Shown here: positions 39,346 to 48,471 of the stretch, in pieces
Layout of the letters: every line of letters begins with the position of its first letter
Position numbering within the stretch: the stretch's first letter is position 1
NCBI RefSeq assembly: GCF_900113045.1
Contig: NZ_FONY01000004.1
Location: forward strand, 1 to 64,000
Source of the DNA: Thermoflexibacter ruber
GTDB taxonomy: Bacteria > Bacteroidota > Bacteroidia > Cytophagales > Thermoflexibacteraceae
Direction of reading: 5' to 3'
Length of the DNA stretch: 64,000 nt
Translations under genes and position numbers: made by a program
The notes under the pieces: generated by a model
Databases searched by the model: none
Told to the model about the DNA's origin: nothing
The model's input: only the letters and a program-made list of their open reading frames with translations

Positions 39346-39661
39346 TACAATAACTTGATTAAAAATTTTTGTTAATTTAGCCTTAAATACTGTAAATATC
39401 AAATTTTTGTTTCAAAAAAACAGAAATTCCTTAAAATTTCTTACAAACAGATTCTTTTATAGTCATTGCTGACTACTTTTAAGGCTAATTCCTTACAAAT
39501 TCCCTATTTCAAAATTTATGCCTTAGATATAGTAGAAATTTACTTGGATAGTAAAAATTTACTCGCATTAAGTTTAAAAATTCATTTCATAGCAAAAAAA
39601 CTTCCCTAAAAATAAGTAATCTAATTAGAAGTTTTATCTTTACAAGACAAATGAATCTTGT
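39346..39661. other. Divergent intergenic region before the cyclase gene
   Basis: 316 bases between the caspase operon and the cyclase gene. It is AT-rich with no ORF I would support and no RNA gene. TATCTTTA (39637-39644) resembles a -7 box for the cyclase gene, with the last base differing from TAnnTTTG, but I see no TTG at the right distance. Confidence 0.4.
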
Positions 39662-41356
39662 ATGAGAAAAAATTTATCACTTTATTACTTTATCATCATA
39701 TTTTTCGCCTTTATCACTTTTAGCTTTCAGGTAGATAAAAAGGCTCTTACAGATAAAGCAAAGCAATTACTTGCTACACTTACACAACAAGTAAAAAACA
39801 ATCAGTATGCAGAAGCTACGCAAACTTCGGTGATTTTGGCAGAGATATATGAAGAATTAGGACAAGCAAGTCAGGCGGCAACTTACTTCAAAGATGCCAT
39901 CGGCTATGCAGAGAAAAGTAAGCAAAAACGGCTTATTGCTTTGGCTTACGAAAAAGAGGGTGATTTTCTGCTTGCTCATATTGATTTGACCAAAAAAATT
40001 AAAAACTATCAGACAGCCAGTAAATTGTACCAAGAGAGTCGAGATACAGTAGGTATTGCTTCTACTTTGAAAAAGTTAGCCAAGTATCATTTTGAGGCAA
40101 AACTTTATGCCAAAGTACCTGCGTATAGCCAAGTATTGCTTGAGAATGCAGAAGAATATGCTTTGAATAGCTTCGAGGAACTATCTCATTACAAAGCCCT
40201 GATTATATCTTATATAAGGCTTGGCAACATACAAGAAGTAAAAAAATACCTAACCTTGTGGAAAAATATCAAAAAGGAAGGACTGACAAGTATTGCATAC
40301 AATCCTGATATAGACTTTGATGAGGAGATTTTAGCTAAAGAGTTTGATGAGGCTTTGGCAAAGGCTAAACCTCAAATTCAACAGCTTGTCTATCAAGAAC
40401 AAGAGTTTATCAATGCTACTTCTAAAACATTAAAAAAATCCTTAGTCAATAATGACATAAAAAAGCCGCTCAGCGAGTTGGAACAGAAAGAAATTGAATC
40501 TAAATGGCAAAAAGATATTATCGCTAAACAGCAAGAAATAGTGCAGTTAGAAGAAGAAAAAAATCAACGCCTGTATTTTGGTATTGTAGCAAGTTTGTTA
40601 GCTGTAGGAATTGCTGTTATTGCCTTAGTAAGCAGACAGATAGCTAACAGAAAATTAGCAAAAAAGAACAAACAAATAGAGGAACAGAAAAAAGTGATTG
40701 AGGAGGAGAAGAAAAAAGCAGAAACTCTCTTACTCAATATCTTACCTAAGGAAGTGGCGGAGGAACTCAAAGAAAAAGGGTACGCCGCTCCGCGTCATTA
40801 TGACATGGTAACAGTATTATTTACTGATTTTAAGGGATTTAGCCAGATAGCAGAGCGTTTATCTCCGCATGAAATCGTGGATAGGCTCAACTTTTTTTTC
40901 CAAAACTTTGACGAAATAGCCTCTAAGCATAACTTAGAAAAAATCAAAACCATAGGAGATGCCTATATGTGCGCAGGCGGGATTCCTAACGAAAACAGCA
41001 CTAACCCCATAGATGCCGTCAGAGCAGGCTTGGAAATCCAAGAGTTCATGCGACAATGGAACTTGGAAAGACTGCTCCAAGGCGAACCTACCTTTGAACT
41101 TCGTTTAGGTATCAATACAGGACCTTTGGTGGCTGGAGTCATTGGCAAGAATAAGTTTGCTTACGATATTTGGGGAGATACAGTGAACTTGGCAAGTCGC
41201 ATGGAGTCAAGTGGGGAAATAGGTAAAGTAAATATTTCTCAAACTACTTATGAGTGGGTCAAACATCAGTTTGTATGTACTTATCGCGGAAAAGTTCCCG
41301 CTAAGCACAAAGGAGAGATAAATATGTATTTTGTCGAGGGCGAGATTACCTCCTAA
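39662..41356 (+). CDS. TPR-containing class III adenylate cyclase
   Basis: A 564-residue protein. A signal-like helix is at 1-22, TPR-like helices at about 25-270, a membrane helix at about 300-323 and a coiled coil at 323-365. The class III cyclase domain is at about 380-560. The two metal Asp residues are in VLFTDFKGF and KTIGDAYM. The base-selecting pair is Lys in EKIKTIGD and Asp in YDIWGDT, which by comparison with mammalian cyclases indicates ATP, so cyclic AMP. NLASRMES carries the transition-state Asn and Arg. It converges on the M48 gene with 3 bases between. The input sensed by the TPR region is unknown. Confidence 0.92.
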   Translation: MRKNLSLYYFIIIFFAFITFSFQVDKKALTDKAKQLLATLTQQVKNNQYAEATQTSVILAEIYEELGQASQAATYFKDAIGYAEKSKQKRLIALAYEKEGDFLLAHIDLTKKIKNYQTASKLYQESRDTVGIASTLKKLAKYHFEAKLYAKVPAYSQVLLENAEEYALNSFEELSHYKALIISYIRLGNIQEVKKYLTLWKNIKKEGLTSIAYNPDIDFDEEILAKEFDEALAKAKPQIQQLVYQEQEFINATSKTLKKSLVNNDIKKPLSELEQKEIESKWQKDIIAKQQEIVQLEEEKNQRLYFGIVASLLAVGIAVIALVSRQIANRKLAKKNKQIEEQKKVIEEEKKKAETLLLNILPKEVAEELKEKGYAAPRHYDMVTVLFTDFKGFSQIAERLSPHEIVDRLNFFFQNFDEIASKHNLEKIKTIGDAYMCAGGIPNENSTNPIDAVRAGLEIQEFMRQWNLERLLQGEPTFELRLGINTGPLVAGVIGKNKFAYDIWGDTVNLASRMESSGEIGKVNISQTTYEWVKHQFVCTYRGKVPAKHKGEINMYFVEGEITS

Positions 41357-41359
41357 AAC

Positions 41360-42169
41360 TTATCTTGGTAAGCTATTTTTAAAAGCCTGATAGCTTGCAT
41401 TATTTGATGCTTTCAGATTGCACTTGCGTTGCGTAGCCGCATTTTTTATGTTTTGTATTCTATTGGCTGGGTTGGGGTGAGTGCTTAAAAACTCAGGCGT
41501 TCTTGCCCCTTGATTACTCCTTTGTAGCTTTTCAAAAAATCCTGCTGCCCCAGAGGCTTGGTAAGGAGTATTACAAAGGTAAATCACCGAATAATCATCT
41601 GCTTCTCTTTCATGGCTTCTGCTAAAATTTAAACCTAACAGACTTGCAGCTACTCGTGCAATCATATTCCCACTATTCTCCCCTAAGACTAATTGCATCA
41701 ACATTCCCAATCCATACATTTTCATCAAATTATTGGTTGCATGGCGACGGTCTGCATGGGCTATCTCGTGAGCCATGACTCCTGCAAACTGGTCTTCCGT
41801 GTCCAAGAACTTAATGATACCTGTATAGACATAAATAAAACCACCCGGAGCGCAGAAAGCATTGAGAACGCTATCATTATGTATGATTTTTACCTGCCAA
41901 GGGAATTGTTCTTTGTAGCGAACCTGCCCCGAATTGAGAATTGTATTGGTAATTCTCCGCAAATGGGCATACGCCTGCGGATATTTTTTCTCATCTAAAA
42001 TCCTGTTCTTAGGGTCTTTTTCCACTTCATTGGCTACTTGTTGTCCTAATCTAATCTCATCTTCTATAGAAAATAGAAGTGCATTAAGCTCTTGCGAGTA
42101 TGTTTTTTTACTACAAAAACTTACAATTACACTGACAAGCAATAAGATAAAAATTCTTTTTACCATCAC
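41360..42169 (-). CDS. M48 family metalloprotease
   Basis: A 269-residue protein of the BepA/YfgC-like M48 group. The signal sequence runs to about residue 25 and contains a Cys at residue 19 that could be a relaxed lipobox. The zinc motif is VMAHEIAHADRRH (His134, Glu135, His138), and the third ligand Glu is in SRSHEREADDYSV. FLSTHPNPANRIQNI is the conserved end. It is probably a periplasmic or lipid-anchored protease for quality control of outer membrane proteins. ATG codons at 42169 and 42166 are both possible starts. Confidence 0.92.
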   Translation of the reverse strand: MMVKRIFILLLVSVIVSFCSKKTYSQELNALLFSIEDEIRLGQQVANEVEKDPKNRILDEKKYPQAYAHLRRITNTILNSGQVRYKEQFPWQVKIIHNDSVLNAFCAPGGFIYVYTGIIKFLDTEDQFAGVMAHEIAHADRRHATNNLMKMYGLGMLMQLVLGENSGNMIARVAASLLGLNFSRSHEREADDYSVIYLCNTPYQASGAAGFFEKLQRSNQGARTPEFLSTHPNPANRIQNIKNAATQRKCNLKASNNASYQAFKNSLPR

Positions 42170-42263
42170 TATTTTTCAGTTTTAGCAAAATTTTTACAAC
42201 CTTTTACTCCTAAAGGACAAATATTAAGTAAGTAAGTTTACAAATCTATGCTTTATTCTTGAA

Positions 42264-42299
42264 TAAAAAAAGTTAAAGGCTTCTTTGAGAGAAGCCTTT
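42264..42299 (-). terminator. Terminator after the VIT/VWA gene
   Basis: AAAGGCTTC (42275-42283) pairs with GAAGCCTTT (42291-42299). On the minus strand AACTTTTTTT follows. It lies 10 bases past the VIT/VWA stop. Confidence 0.8.
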
Positions 42300-42308
42300 G
42301 GTTACTTC

Positions 42309-44843
42309 TTACTTCAAACTCATATTATTCCTTTCTAAAAATTCTTGATACAGCACTTCTGCTTTTAGTTTTTGGCGGTCTTTCAGGGTGCGACTTGCTG
42401 TTTCGTAGGTATTCATGGCATCTACCCAAAGTTGCTGACTTTCAAAGAATTTGGCTACTTCAAAGAGTTTATCTGCCCAAGATTTTTGGGTACTGAAAGT
42501 AGTTTTCACTTCGCTTTGCAAAGAGTTTTTCTGCCCTGCCTCCAGTTTGTGTATGGAGATGCCTTCGGAGTTGTCCGCATTGATAAGTGGCTTACCTGCT
42601 TTGTCCAAAGGAATAATTTTAACGATAAAATGCTCATGTATAGCTAATTTATCTTTATTGATATTGATAATCAGTGCTTTGGCTGGTGTGCTTTGTTTAA
42701 AGAGTAACTCCTCAGTCAGGTCATAAATCTGAACTTCGTATTTATCAATCTGATTTTTGTAGCTGGCATCTTCTACCAAATCCCAGCTAAGTACCAGAGA
42801 ATCTCCTAAGAGTTTGGTTTGGTCGGGCAGGGCGTAGCGAATACCGTCTGAGCCTCTTTTGGTATTCCCTCCTGACTTGCTTTGGTTGTAATTCAAATTT
42901 GTAGAAGATACTTCCACAATATTAGTTCTATACTGCGCACCTATGGCAGAGTTACTTACACCTTGTGGCAAAGGCAACGCCTGATTGACAGAAGCTACTT
43001 GCTTTTGTCGGTTAATCGTGGAATCTATGGCTACAAAAGAGGTGTAATTAGTAAGTAAGTGATACTTTAAACCGATGTTGAGTATCTGCTCTACCTGCTC
43101 CCAACTTAACTTGACTGCATTATAATCGTCTAAGGTTTTTACTTTCTGCCTTGCCCATAAGTACCTCAAGGCTTGGTTATTTTGTGTACTTGCTAAGGCA
43201 GTATTTACTACACTCTCGAAATCTCCTTTTCCTGTTTTTCCAGTAACCTTGATACTTCCTTGCAATTTGCCTTTATATTTTCCAAAAACAAGCACAGGAC
43301 GCTCTGCCAATACATCAGGAATAGTAGGAGGCTCTACCTCATAAGTTTGCAATCCTTGAAATTCTACCTTTACATTGGTAAGCAAAGGAGTTTGAATATA
43401 TTTTCTAAATTTTTCTGCCGCTTTTACTGCCTCTGCTTCGTTGGTGGCAATAAAAGGCTCGCCCATGCCCATGTGTGCCATTCCCTCAATCAAATAGCGG
43501 TTTACACTCGTTCCTATACCAAAAGAAAATAAATTTGCTTCGCCTAAGTTGTTGCGAATCAGGTCAAAAGCCTCTTTTTCCAAAGAAACGAAACCGTCAG
43601 TAATCACTACAAAAGTCTTAGCAATGTCTGTTTGCTTATTGTGATTAAAAGCACTCCTCAGCGCAGGAAGCAAGTCCGTACCTCCAATAGCATTTCGCAA
43701 GATAATTTTATTCAGTGCTGTCTTTATATTTTCTTGGCTTGCTGCGAGAGGCTTAGGGGAGATAAAATTATGGGTATTATCAAAAAGCATGATATTGAAA
43801 TAGTCAGTAGGACGCAATCCATTCAAAAGATTAGTAATCAATGACTTGGTTACATTGATAGGGAAACCTTCCATAGAAGCAGAGGCATCTATAAGAAAAA
43901 TAAATTCTCTTGGAGGAATTTGGGTTTCCTCTACTCGCTTAGGTGGTTGCAACATGAGTAAGAAGAAATTTTCATCTTTCCCTTCGTAAGTGAGTAAACC
44001 TGATTGGGTATGATTTCCTGCCAATCTATACCTGACTATGTAATCTCTATTCCCGCCTAATTTTTCAGCAGGGTCTAATTTGACGAGTTTTGAATTATCT
44101 TTTTCATTGGTAATCACTGTTTTGTGAGAGGAACAGCTCACTTCCTCTATTGGTATTCCTGCATTAATCCTCGTTTTAATATCAAAAGTATAAGAAGGGG
44201 CTTTCCCTTGTTGCTCATAAGGCTGTTCTATCCATTTCTCATTAGCTCTGGCAAAGCTGGCAATAGAAGTAGAATAACGAGGAGCAACTACGGTAGGATA
44301 GGAAAACTCATATATACCGTCCTCTGGGACGAGGAGTTCCGTATAACTCATCGTAACAATGATAGAATCATTGGGCTGGATATTAGCTACGCTCATTTGA
44401 AAAACATTAGGGCGTTCCTGCTCTAACAAAGAAGCTGTTTTTCCCTGTGCCTTTGCCTGCTCGTAGCGTTCGCGAGCTTGGTCTTTGGTAGCTACTTTAG
44501 CCACTATTAGTCTTCTGCCTACTTGCATCTGCATCGCATACACGGCGGCACGCGTAGAGGCAGGAAATACATACAAAGCCTCTAATGGCTTTTTGCCTGT
44601 ATTGATATAGACCTGACGCATTTTTACATCGGCAATGACCCCTGCAATATTTACCTCAGCCGAAGTACTTTTCAAAGGCATTTGGTCTATGTCAGGATTT
44701 TCTGTAAGTACCACAAAGTAAGGAGAGAGCGTTCTTTCTTCACTACCCGTTGCCTCGCTCTTTTGAGCAAAAATATAAGTATGGAAGCCTAAAAATATAA
44801 CTAATAAACAGCTACTTGCATAGGTTAAGGAAAGCTTTTTCAT
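42309..44843 (-). CDS. VIT and VWA domain protein, exported
   Basis: An 844-residue protein. A signal peptide ends IFAQ (about residue 27). A VIT domain (about 30-160: YVFPASTRAAVYAMQMQVG, then the EQERPNVFQMSVANIQP segment) is followed by a VWA domain (about 308-470) with a full metal-site motif, FLIDASASMEG. This pairing is like inter-alpha-trypsin inhibitor heavy chains and probably binds other proteins. From about residue 680 to the end is a beta/helical module that recurs in the FecR-like protein at 28555. No sortase or typical type IX tail is visible. The gene is monocistronic. Confidence 0.9.
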   Translation of the reverse strand: MKKLSLTYASSCLLVIFLGFHTYIFAQKSEATGSEERTLSPYFVVLTENPDIDQMPLKSTSAEVNIAGVIADVKMRQVYINTGKKPLEALYVFPASTRAAVYAMQMQVGRRLIVAKVATKDQARERYEQAKAQGKTASLLEQERPNVFQMSVANIQPNDSIIVTMSYTELLVPEDGIYEFSYPTVVAPRYSTSIASFARANEKWIEQPYEQQGKAPSYTFDIKTRINAGIPIEEVSCSSHKTVITNEKDNSKLVKLDPAEKLGGNRDYIVRYRLAGNHTQSGLLTYEGKDENFFLLMLQPPKRVEETQIPPREFIFLIDASASMEGFPINVTKSLITNLLNGLRPTDYFNIMLFDNTHNFISPKPLAASQENIKTALNKIILRNAIGGTDLLPALRSAFNHNKQTDIAKTFVVITDGFVSLEKEAFDLIRNNLGEANLFSFGIGTSVNRYLIEGMAHMGMGEPFIATNEAEAVKAAEKFRKYIQTPLLTNVKVEFQGLQTYEVEPPTIPDVLAERPVLVFGKYKGKLQGSIKVTGKTGKGDFESVVNTALASTQNNQALRYLWARQKVKTLDDYNAVKLSWEQVEQILNIGLKYHLLTNYTSFVAIDSTINRQKQVASVNQALPLPQGVSNSAIGAQYRTNIVEVSSTNLNYNQSKSGGNTKRGSDGIRYALPDQTKLLGDSLVLSWDLVEDASYKNQIDKYEVQIYDLTEELLFKQSTPAKALIININKDKLAIHEHFIVKIIPLDKAGKPLINADNSEGISIHKLEAGQKNSLQSEVKTTFSTQKSWADKLFEVAKFFESQQLWVDAMNTYETASRTLKDRQKLKAEVLYQEFLERNNMSLK

Positions 44844-44993
44844 GTTTTTAGTATTCAGACGTTTAGTATCAGCAAATCTCAGTCAAGTTTATCAAAATAT
44901 TTCATAGAGGGGTTTAGCGTTGAAACTATTTGATAACTTAAACGTTAAAAGCACTTTTGCGTTGTCTTTTTAAAAGGAAAATTATGCCAAAAA

Positions 44994-46205
44994 TTATGAA
45001 GGTTGAGTTTGCAAACCTGCTGTCTTTAATTTTTGAGCAACAAAAACACAAGCAATACTTACCAAAATCGCCATATAACCCACATACTCATAATTTTGCA
45101 ACTCCCCACTCGCTGATTTACTTACTATTAAACCTGCTATGAAAGCCGCTCCCCCCGAAGCCAGTTGTTGCAAAGAGGACGAGATACTCATGTAGCCTCC
45201 TCTTTGTTGGGGGCTTACCAAAGACGTAATCATAGCATTGGCAGGAATAAAACGACTGCTCGCAAAAACAAAAAACATAGCCGTAACTACCAAAGCCAGC
45301 GGAATAGGAATTTTGGGCATATTGGTTATCAGGAAGATAGGAATAAGAGCCAAAATACCAAACAAGGTAAAAATCTTCAGTTTTCCGTATTTATCAGAAA
45401 GTTTGCCAATGAATGGGGAAGTAAAAAAAGTCAATACTCCCCCTACAAAATAAATGTAAGTCAGTTCTTTTTCTGAAAAACCTACATTTGCTACCATATA
45501 AGGAGAAATAAAAGGAATAATAGAAAAATGCCCTACCATCAAGATTACCCCAAAGAGCAAACCCAACTGCTGATTGGAGTCTTTGGCAATGTTTTTTATT
45601 ACTGCAAAAGGTTGATTTTTAGTTGATTGCTGTATGTGGCTGTCCATTTTGGGAAAAATTTTGTAAACAAATGGAATAAGCAATGCACCCAAAGAAGCAA
45701 TCAGCACAAAAGGAGCGTGCCAAGAAAACTCGGCAGCGATATATAAGCTAAAAGGCACGCCTACCACCGAAGCCATAGAAAAAGCAGCACTAATGCTACC
45801 CATAGCACTCCCCCTGCGTTCATAAGGAATGATGTCCCCAATAATAGAAAACACCTGCGCTCCTATTAGCCCACCAAAAATTCCTGTAAGTACTCTTGCA
45901 ATAACCAAAAAAAGATAGGTAGGTGCAAAAGCACAAGCAAAAGTTCCTAATACAAAACCTGTATAGGCAAAAAGTAAAATCTGCTTTCTATCAAACCTAT
46001 CTACGAAAAATGCCGCTAAAAAGCCTGAGATTCCAGCACTAAACGTATAGGCAGAAACAATTAGACCAAACTCTTGGGGAGAAATCTGAAAAAGTCGCAT
46101 CAATTGGGGACCTAAGGGCATCATAATCATAAAGTCCATGATGTGGGTAAAATTGATACAGGCTAAGAGCAACACAATGATTTGCTCCTTATTGATTTTT
46201 ATCAT
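44994..46205 (-). CDS. Major facilitator superfamily transporter
   Basis: The start at 46205 gives MIKINKEQIIVLLLACINF and 403 residues; an open frame to 46271 adds nothing typical. Twelve hydrophobic helices are expected. The family loop FFVDRFDRKQILLFAY (about 58-73) and its counterpart GKLSDKYGKLKIFTLFG (about 266-282) are the repeated MFS motif A. The SMASVVGVPFSLYI helix fits the antiporter-type motif C, so it may be a drug-type proton antiporter. The substrate is not predictable. The gene is monocistronic. Confidence 0.9.
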   Translation of the reverse strand: MIKINKEQIIVLLLACINFTHIMDFMIMMPLGPQLMRLFQISPQEFGLIVSAYTFSAGISGFLAAFFVDRFDRKQILLFAYTGFVLGTFACAFAPTYLFLVIARVLTGIFGGLIGAQVFSIIGDIIPYERRGSAMGSISAAFSMASVVGVPFSLYIAAEFSWHAPFVLIASLGALLIPFVYKIFPKMDSHIQQSTKNQPFAVIKNIAKDSNQQLGLLFGVILMVGHFSIIPFISPYMVANVGFSEKELTYIYFVGGVLTFFTSPFIGKLSDKYGKLKIFTLFGILALIPIFLITNMPKIPIPLALVVTAMFFVFASSRFIPANAMITSLVSPQQRGGYMSISSSLQQLASGGAAFIAGLIVSKSASGELQNYEYVGYMAILVSIACVFVAQKLKTAGLQTQPS

Positions 46206-46574
46206 CTTGGTTAAGAATAAATTAGCTGTAAATATAAAATGTAAAAAAGTATTTTTTGAGTAAACAAACAAACCTGTAACAGATTTTACTTCTGGTTTAG
46301 TTCATTAGAATAATACTTTAAGCAAATTTTCATGCCATTTACTTCTGTATATTTCCTAACAATAATTTAGCAAAACTTAACAAATTAATTTAGACGGATT
46401 GGGCAACTATTTGACTCAACATTTGTCTATTATTGAGGCTATAAGAAAAATCTTATCATAACTTGTAAGAATACAAAATTTTATATAGCTTGCAACTTGA
46501 ATTAAAATATCAACGTATTTGTTATAAGAGTAAGAGTATTAAAATTGTATGTTAAACGTTAAAATATAAATAAT
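46206..46574. other. Intergenic region before the Trp/Met repeat gene
   Basis: 369 bases with no supported ORF. It should hold the promoters of the leftward transporter and the rightward repeat protein. A TATTTG at 46516-46521 with TTG 16 bases earlier is the only promoter-like pair I saw, and it is poor. Confidence 0.4.
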
Positions 46575-47681
46575 ATGAAAAGTCTTCGTTCTTTATTTCT
46601 ACTTGCTATGCTCTTTGTATGGAGTGTAGGGGTAATCTTGGCGCAGGAGTCTGATGACTTATATTTCTTTGCAAAGGATAGAGAGTCTGAGATGGTAGCA
46701 AAGAGAGCATCTACAGCAAAGTTGAATGCAATCACCATGCGCGATGCGATGCAAGATGAATCTATGCGCTCTAAGTTTGCTAATCCTGATTACCAAGCAA
46801 ATACAAATCAAAACACTACTAATCTTCCTTATTTTAGGAAAGATTACAGAAGAGATTATAGTTTCAATAGTCTTTATGCCAATAATGCGGCAATAAACAA
46901 CCGATTTGGATTTTTCAACAATCCATTTATGAGTTCTTTTGGCGTAGGTATGATGTGGGGCAATCCTTCAATGATGTGGAACGACCCATGGATGATGAAT
47001 AGAATGGCGTGGAACCATCCTTGGATGTGGAATGACCCTTGGATGATGAACTCCATGATGTGGAACGACCCATGGATGATGAACAGAATGGCGTGGAACA
47101 ATCCTTGGATGTGGAATGACCCTTGGATGATGAACTCCATGATGTGGAACGACCCATGGATGATGAACAGAATGGCGTGGAACAGTCCTTGGATGATGAA
47201 TAGCTGGAACAGATGGAACATGGGCTGGGGTATGGGTTGGAACAACTGGAATAGTATGTATTGGGGAAGAAATATGTTCTTTAGTCCATATCAAAATGTA
47301 GTAAACAGCGTTTCAAGAAGTACAGTAACTTCCAATTCTGCTACTCGTCCAACAAGTGGGGCAGATTACGCAAGCTACATTAGGTCTTCCAGTGCTTATG
47401 GTAATTACTCTAATTCAAGTGTAGGCAATAGTGCCAACTACAACGCAGTAGAGTACAAAGGAGGTACAGCGAATAGTTACTTCTATGGTACTCCTAACAC
47501 TGCTAACGGTTCTAATTGGGGAATGCGTTCAGTAGATTACAATAATCGCGGTTCTTATAACAATAGCATTAGAGGTTCTTCAGGGAATAGTGGCTATGGT
47601 AGCAGTTCAAGCGGCTTCGGTTCCTATGGTGGTGGCGGTGGAAGCCGCTCCGTAGGTGGCAGAGGTGGCAGAGGAAACTAA
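46575..47681 (+). CDS. Exported Trp/Met/Asn-rich repeat protein
   Basis: A 368-residue protein of unknown family. A signal peptide ends LAQ (about residue 23). A charged N-terminal part (25-100) is followed by a segment (about 120-235) built of short units such as WNDPWMMN, MAWNHPWM and MMWNDPWM, very rich in Trp and Met. Two complete copies and part of a third form an 84-base tandem repeat. The C-terminal part (240-368) is rich in Ser, Asn, Tyr and Gly, ending in a Gly/Arg tail. It may be a surface, adhesive or metal-binding (copper via Met) protein; these are guesses from composition. Composition differs sharply from its neighbours. A strong terminator follows. Confidence 0.7.
   Translation: MKSLRSLFLLAMLFVWSVGVILAQESDDLYFFAKDRESEMVAKRASTAKLNAITMRDAMQDESMRSKFANPDYQANTNQNTTNLPYFRKDYRRDYSFNSLYANNAAINNRFGFFNNPFMSSFGVGMMWGNPSMMWNDPWMMNRMAWNHPWMWNDPWMMNSMMWNDPWMMNRMAWNNPWMWNDPWMMNSMMWNDPWMMNRMAWNSPWMMNSWNRWNMGWGMGWNNWNSMYWGRNMFFSPYQNVVNSVSRSTVTSNSATRPTSGADYASYIRSSSAYGNYSNSSVGNSANYNAVEYKGGTANSYFYGTPNTANGSNWGMRSVDYNNRGSYNNSIRGSSGNSGYGSSSSGFGSYGGGGGSRSVGGRGGRGN
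46974..47200 (+). repeat. 84-base tandem repeat coding for Trp/Met units
   Basis: Copies start at 46974 and 47058, with a partial third from 47142. Each complete unit encodes 28 residues of the form MWNDPWMMNRMAWNxPWM plus WNDPWMMNSM. The copies differ by few bases (for example CAT, AAT and AGT at the variable codon), which points to recent duplication. Confidence 0.85.
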
Positions 47682-47700
47682 TTAAATACACGAAATACAC

Positions 47701-47743
47701 AAAAAGCGGATTAGATTTAATAAAATCTCAATCCGCTTTTTTA
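47701..47743 (+). terminator. Terminator after the Trp/Met repeat gene
   Basis: AAAAAGCGGATT pairs with AATCCGCTTTTT, with an inner GATTT/AAATC pairing, and T-rich sequence follows. Confidence 0.85.
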
Positions 47744-47773
47744 TTTTTATTCATTTAAACATATCATACCTAT

Positions 47774-48451
47774 ATGAAGAAAATATCATACTGGGCAAAA
47801 AACCATGTTTGGCTTAGTCGTATTAGCATTATCATACTTTGCCATTTCTTGGTGTTTTTAGGCATAGGGCTGGGAGTAGTCCTATTTGCTGAGGTAGAGA
47901 AATTAAGTTGGTTTTGGGAAGCAGGTTTAGTAGGTGCTATATCCTACTTGTTCTGGGTTTATTTACCTGAACGCAATCTAAGCTATCGCAAGCGTACCAC
48001 TGTGTTAGCATTGATTTACTGCCTTTGCTTTTTTATCTGTGTTTTTGTAGGGAATCGCCTACCTGAACGCATCGCCTCTTGGGAATTACAACAAACAAGT
48101 AGCTATGATTATCAAGTAGTTGCAGCAAGCATATCCCCTGCCAAAGTGAATAAAAAAGCTACTAAGCGTGAGATTCGGCAGGAATATAGAAAGGCTGTCA
48201 AAAATACAGTCAAGCAAATTTTACAAGACTGGAAAAAACAAGGTTCAGGTGCAAAAGTCATTCTAATTATTTTATCTGTTCTTTTGGCTCTTGTAGTCTT
48301 TCTGATGTTAGCAGCACTCTCTTGTTCTATTGCTTGTGCAGGTAATGAGGTTTTAGCTGTCTTAGTTCTATTAGGGGGGACTGGACTTATCGTTTGGGGA
48401 GCTGTGGTATTGATTCGTAGTATTGTAAGAAAATATCGGACAACAGCATAA
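47774..48451 (+). CDS. Hypothetical multi-pass membrane protein
   Basis: A 225-residue protein with about five membrane helices: roughly 13-35, 43-60, 75-92, 160-183 and 190-212. A basic cytoplasmic linker (about 95-155) has KRTKREIRQEYRKAVKN-like content. The last two helices with the turn SIACAGNEVLAVLVLLGG resemble a helical hairpin seen at the C-terminus of other Bacteroidota membrane proteins. The function is unknown. It lies 92 bases past the repeat protein and after its terminator, so it is probably separate. It converges on the YciO gene. Confidence 0.65.
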   Translation: MKKISYWAKNHVWLSRISIIILCHFLVFLGIGLGVVLFAEVEKLSWFWEAGLVGAISYLFWVYLPERNLSYRKRTTVLALIYCLCFFICVFVGNRLPERIASWELQQTSSYDYQVVAASISPAKVNKKATKREIRQEYRKAVKNTVKQILQDWKKQGSGAKVILIILSVLLALVVFLMLAALSCSIACAGNEVLAVLVLLGGTGLIVWGAVVLIRSIVRKYRTTA

Positions 48452-48471
48452 ATAAATTTGGACAATTAACA

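Noticed and set aside
46974-47200. Possible CRISPR array
   Set aside because: The repeats are contiguous 84-base coding units with no unique spacers.
46874-47294. Three minus-strand ORFs opposite the Trp/Met repeat
   Set aside because: Their repeats of His/Ser/Phe-rich units simply mirror the 84-base repeat on the plus strand, whose frame has a signal peptide and terminator.
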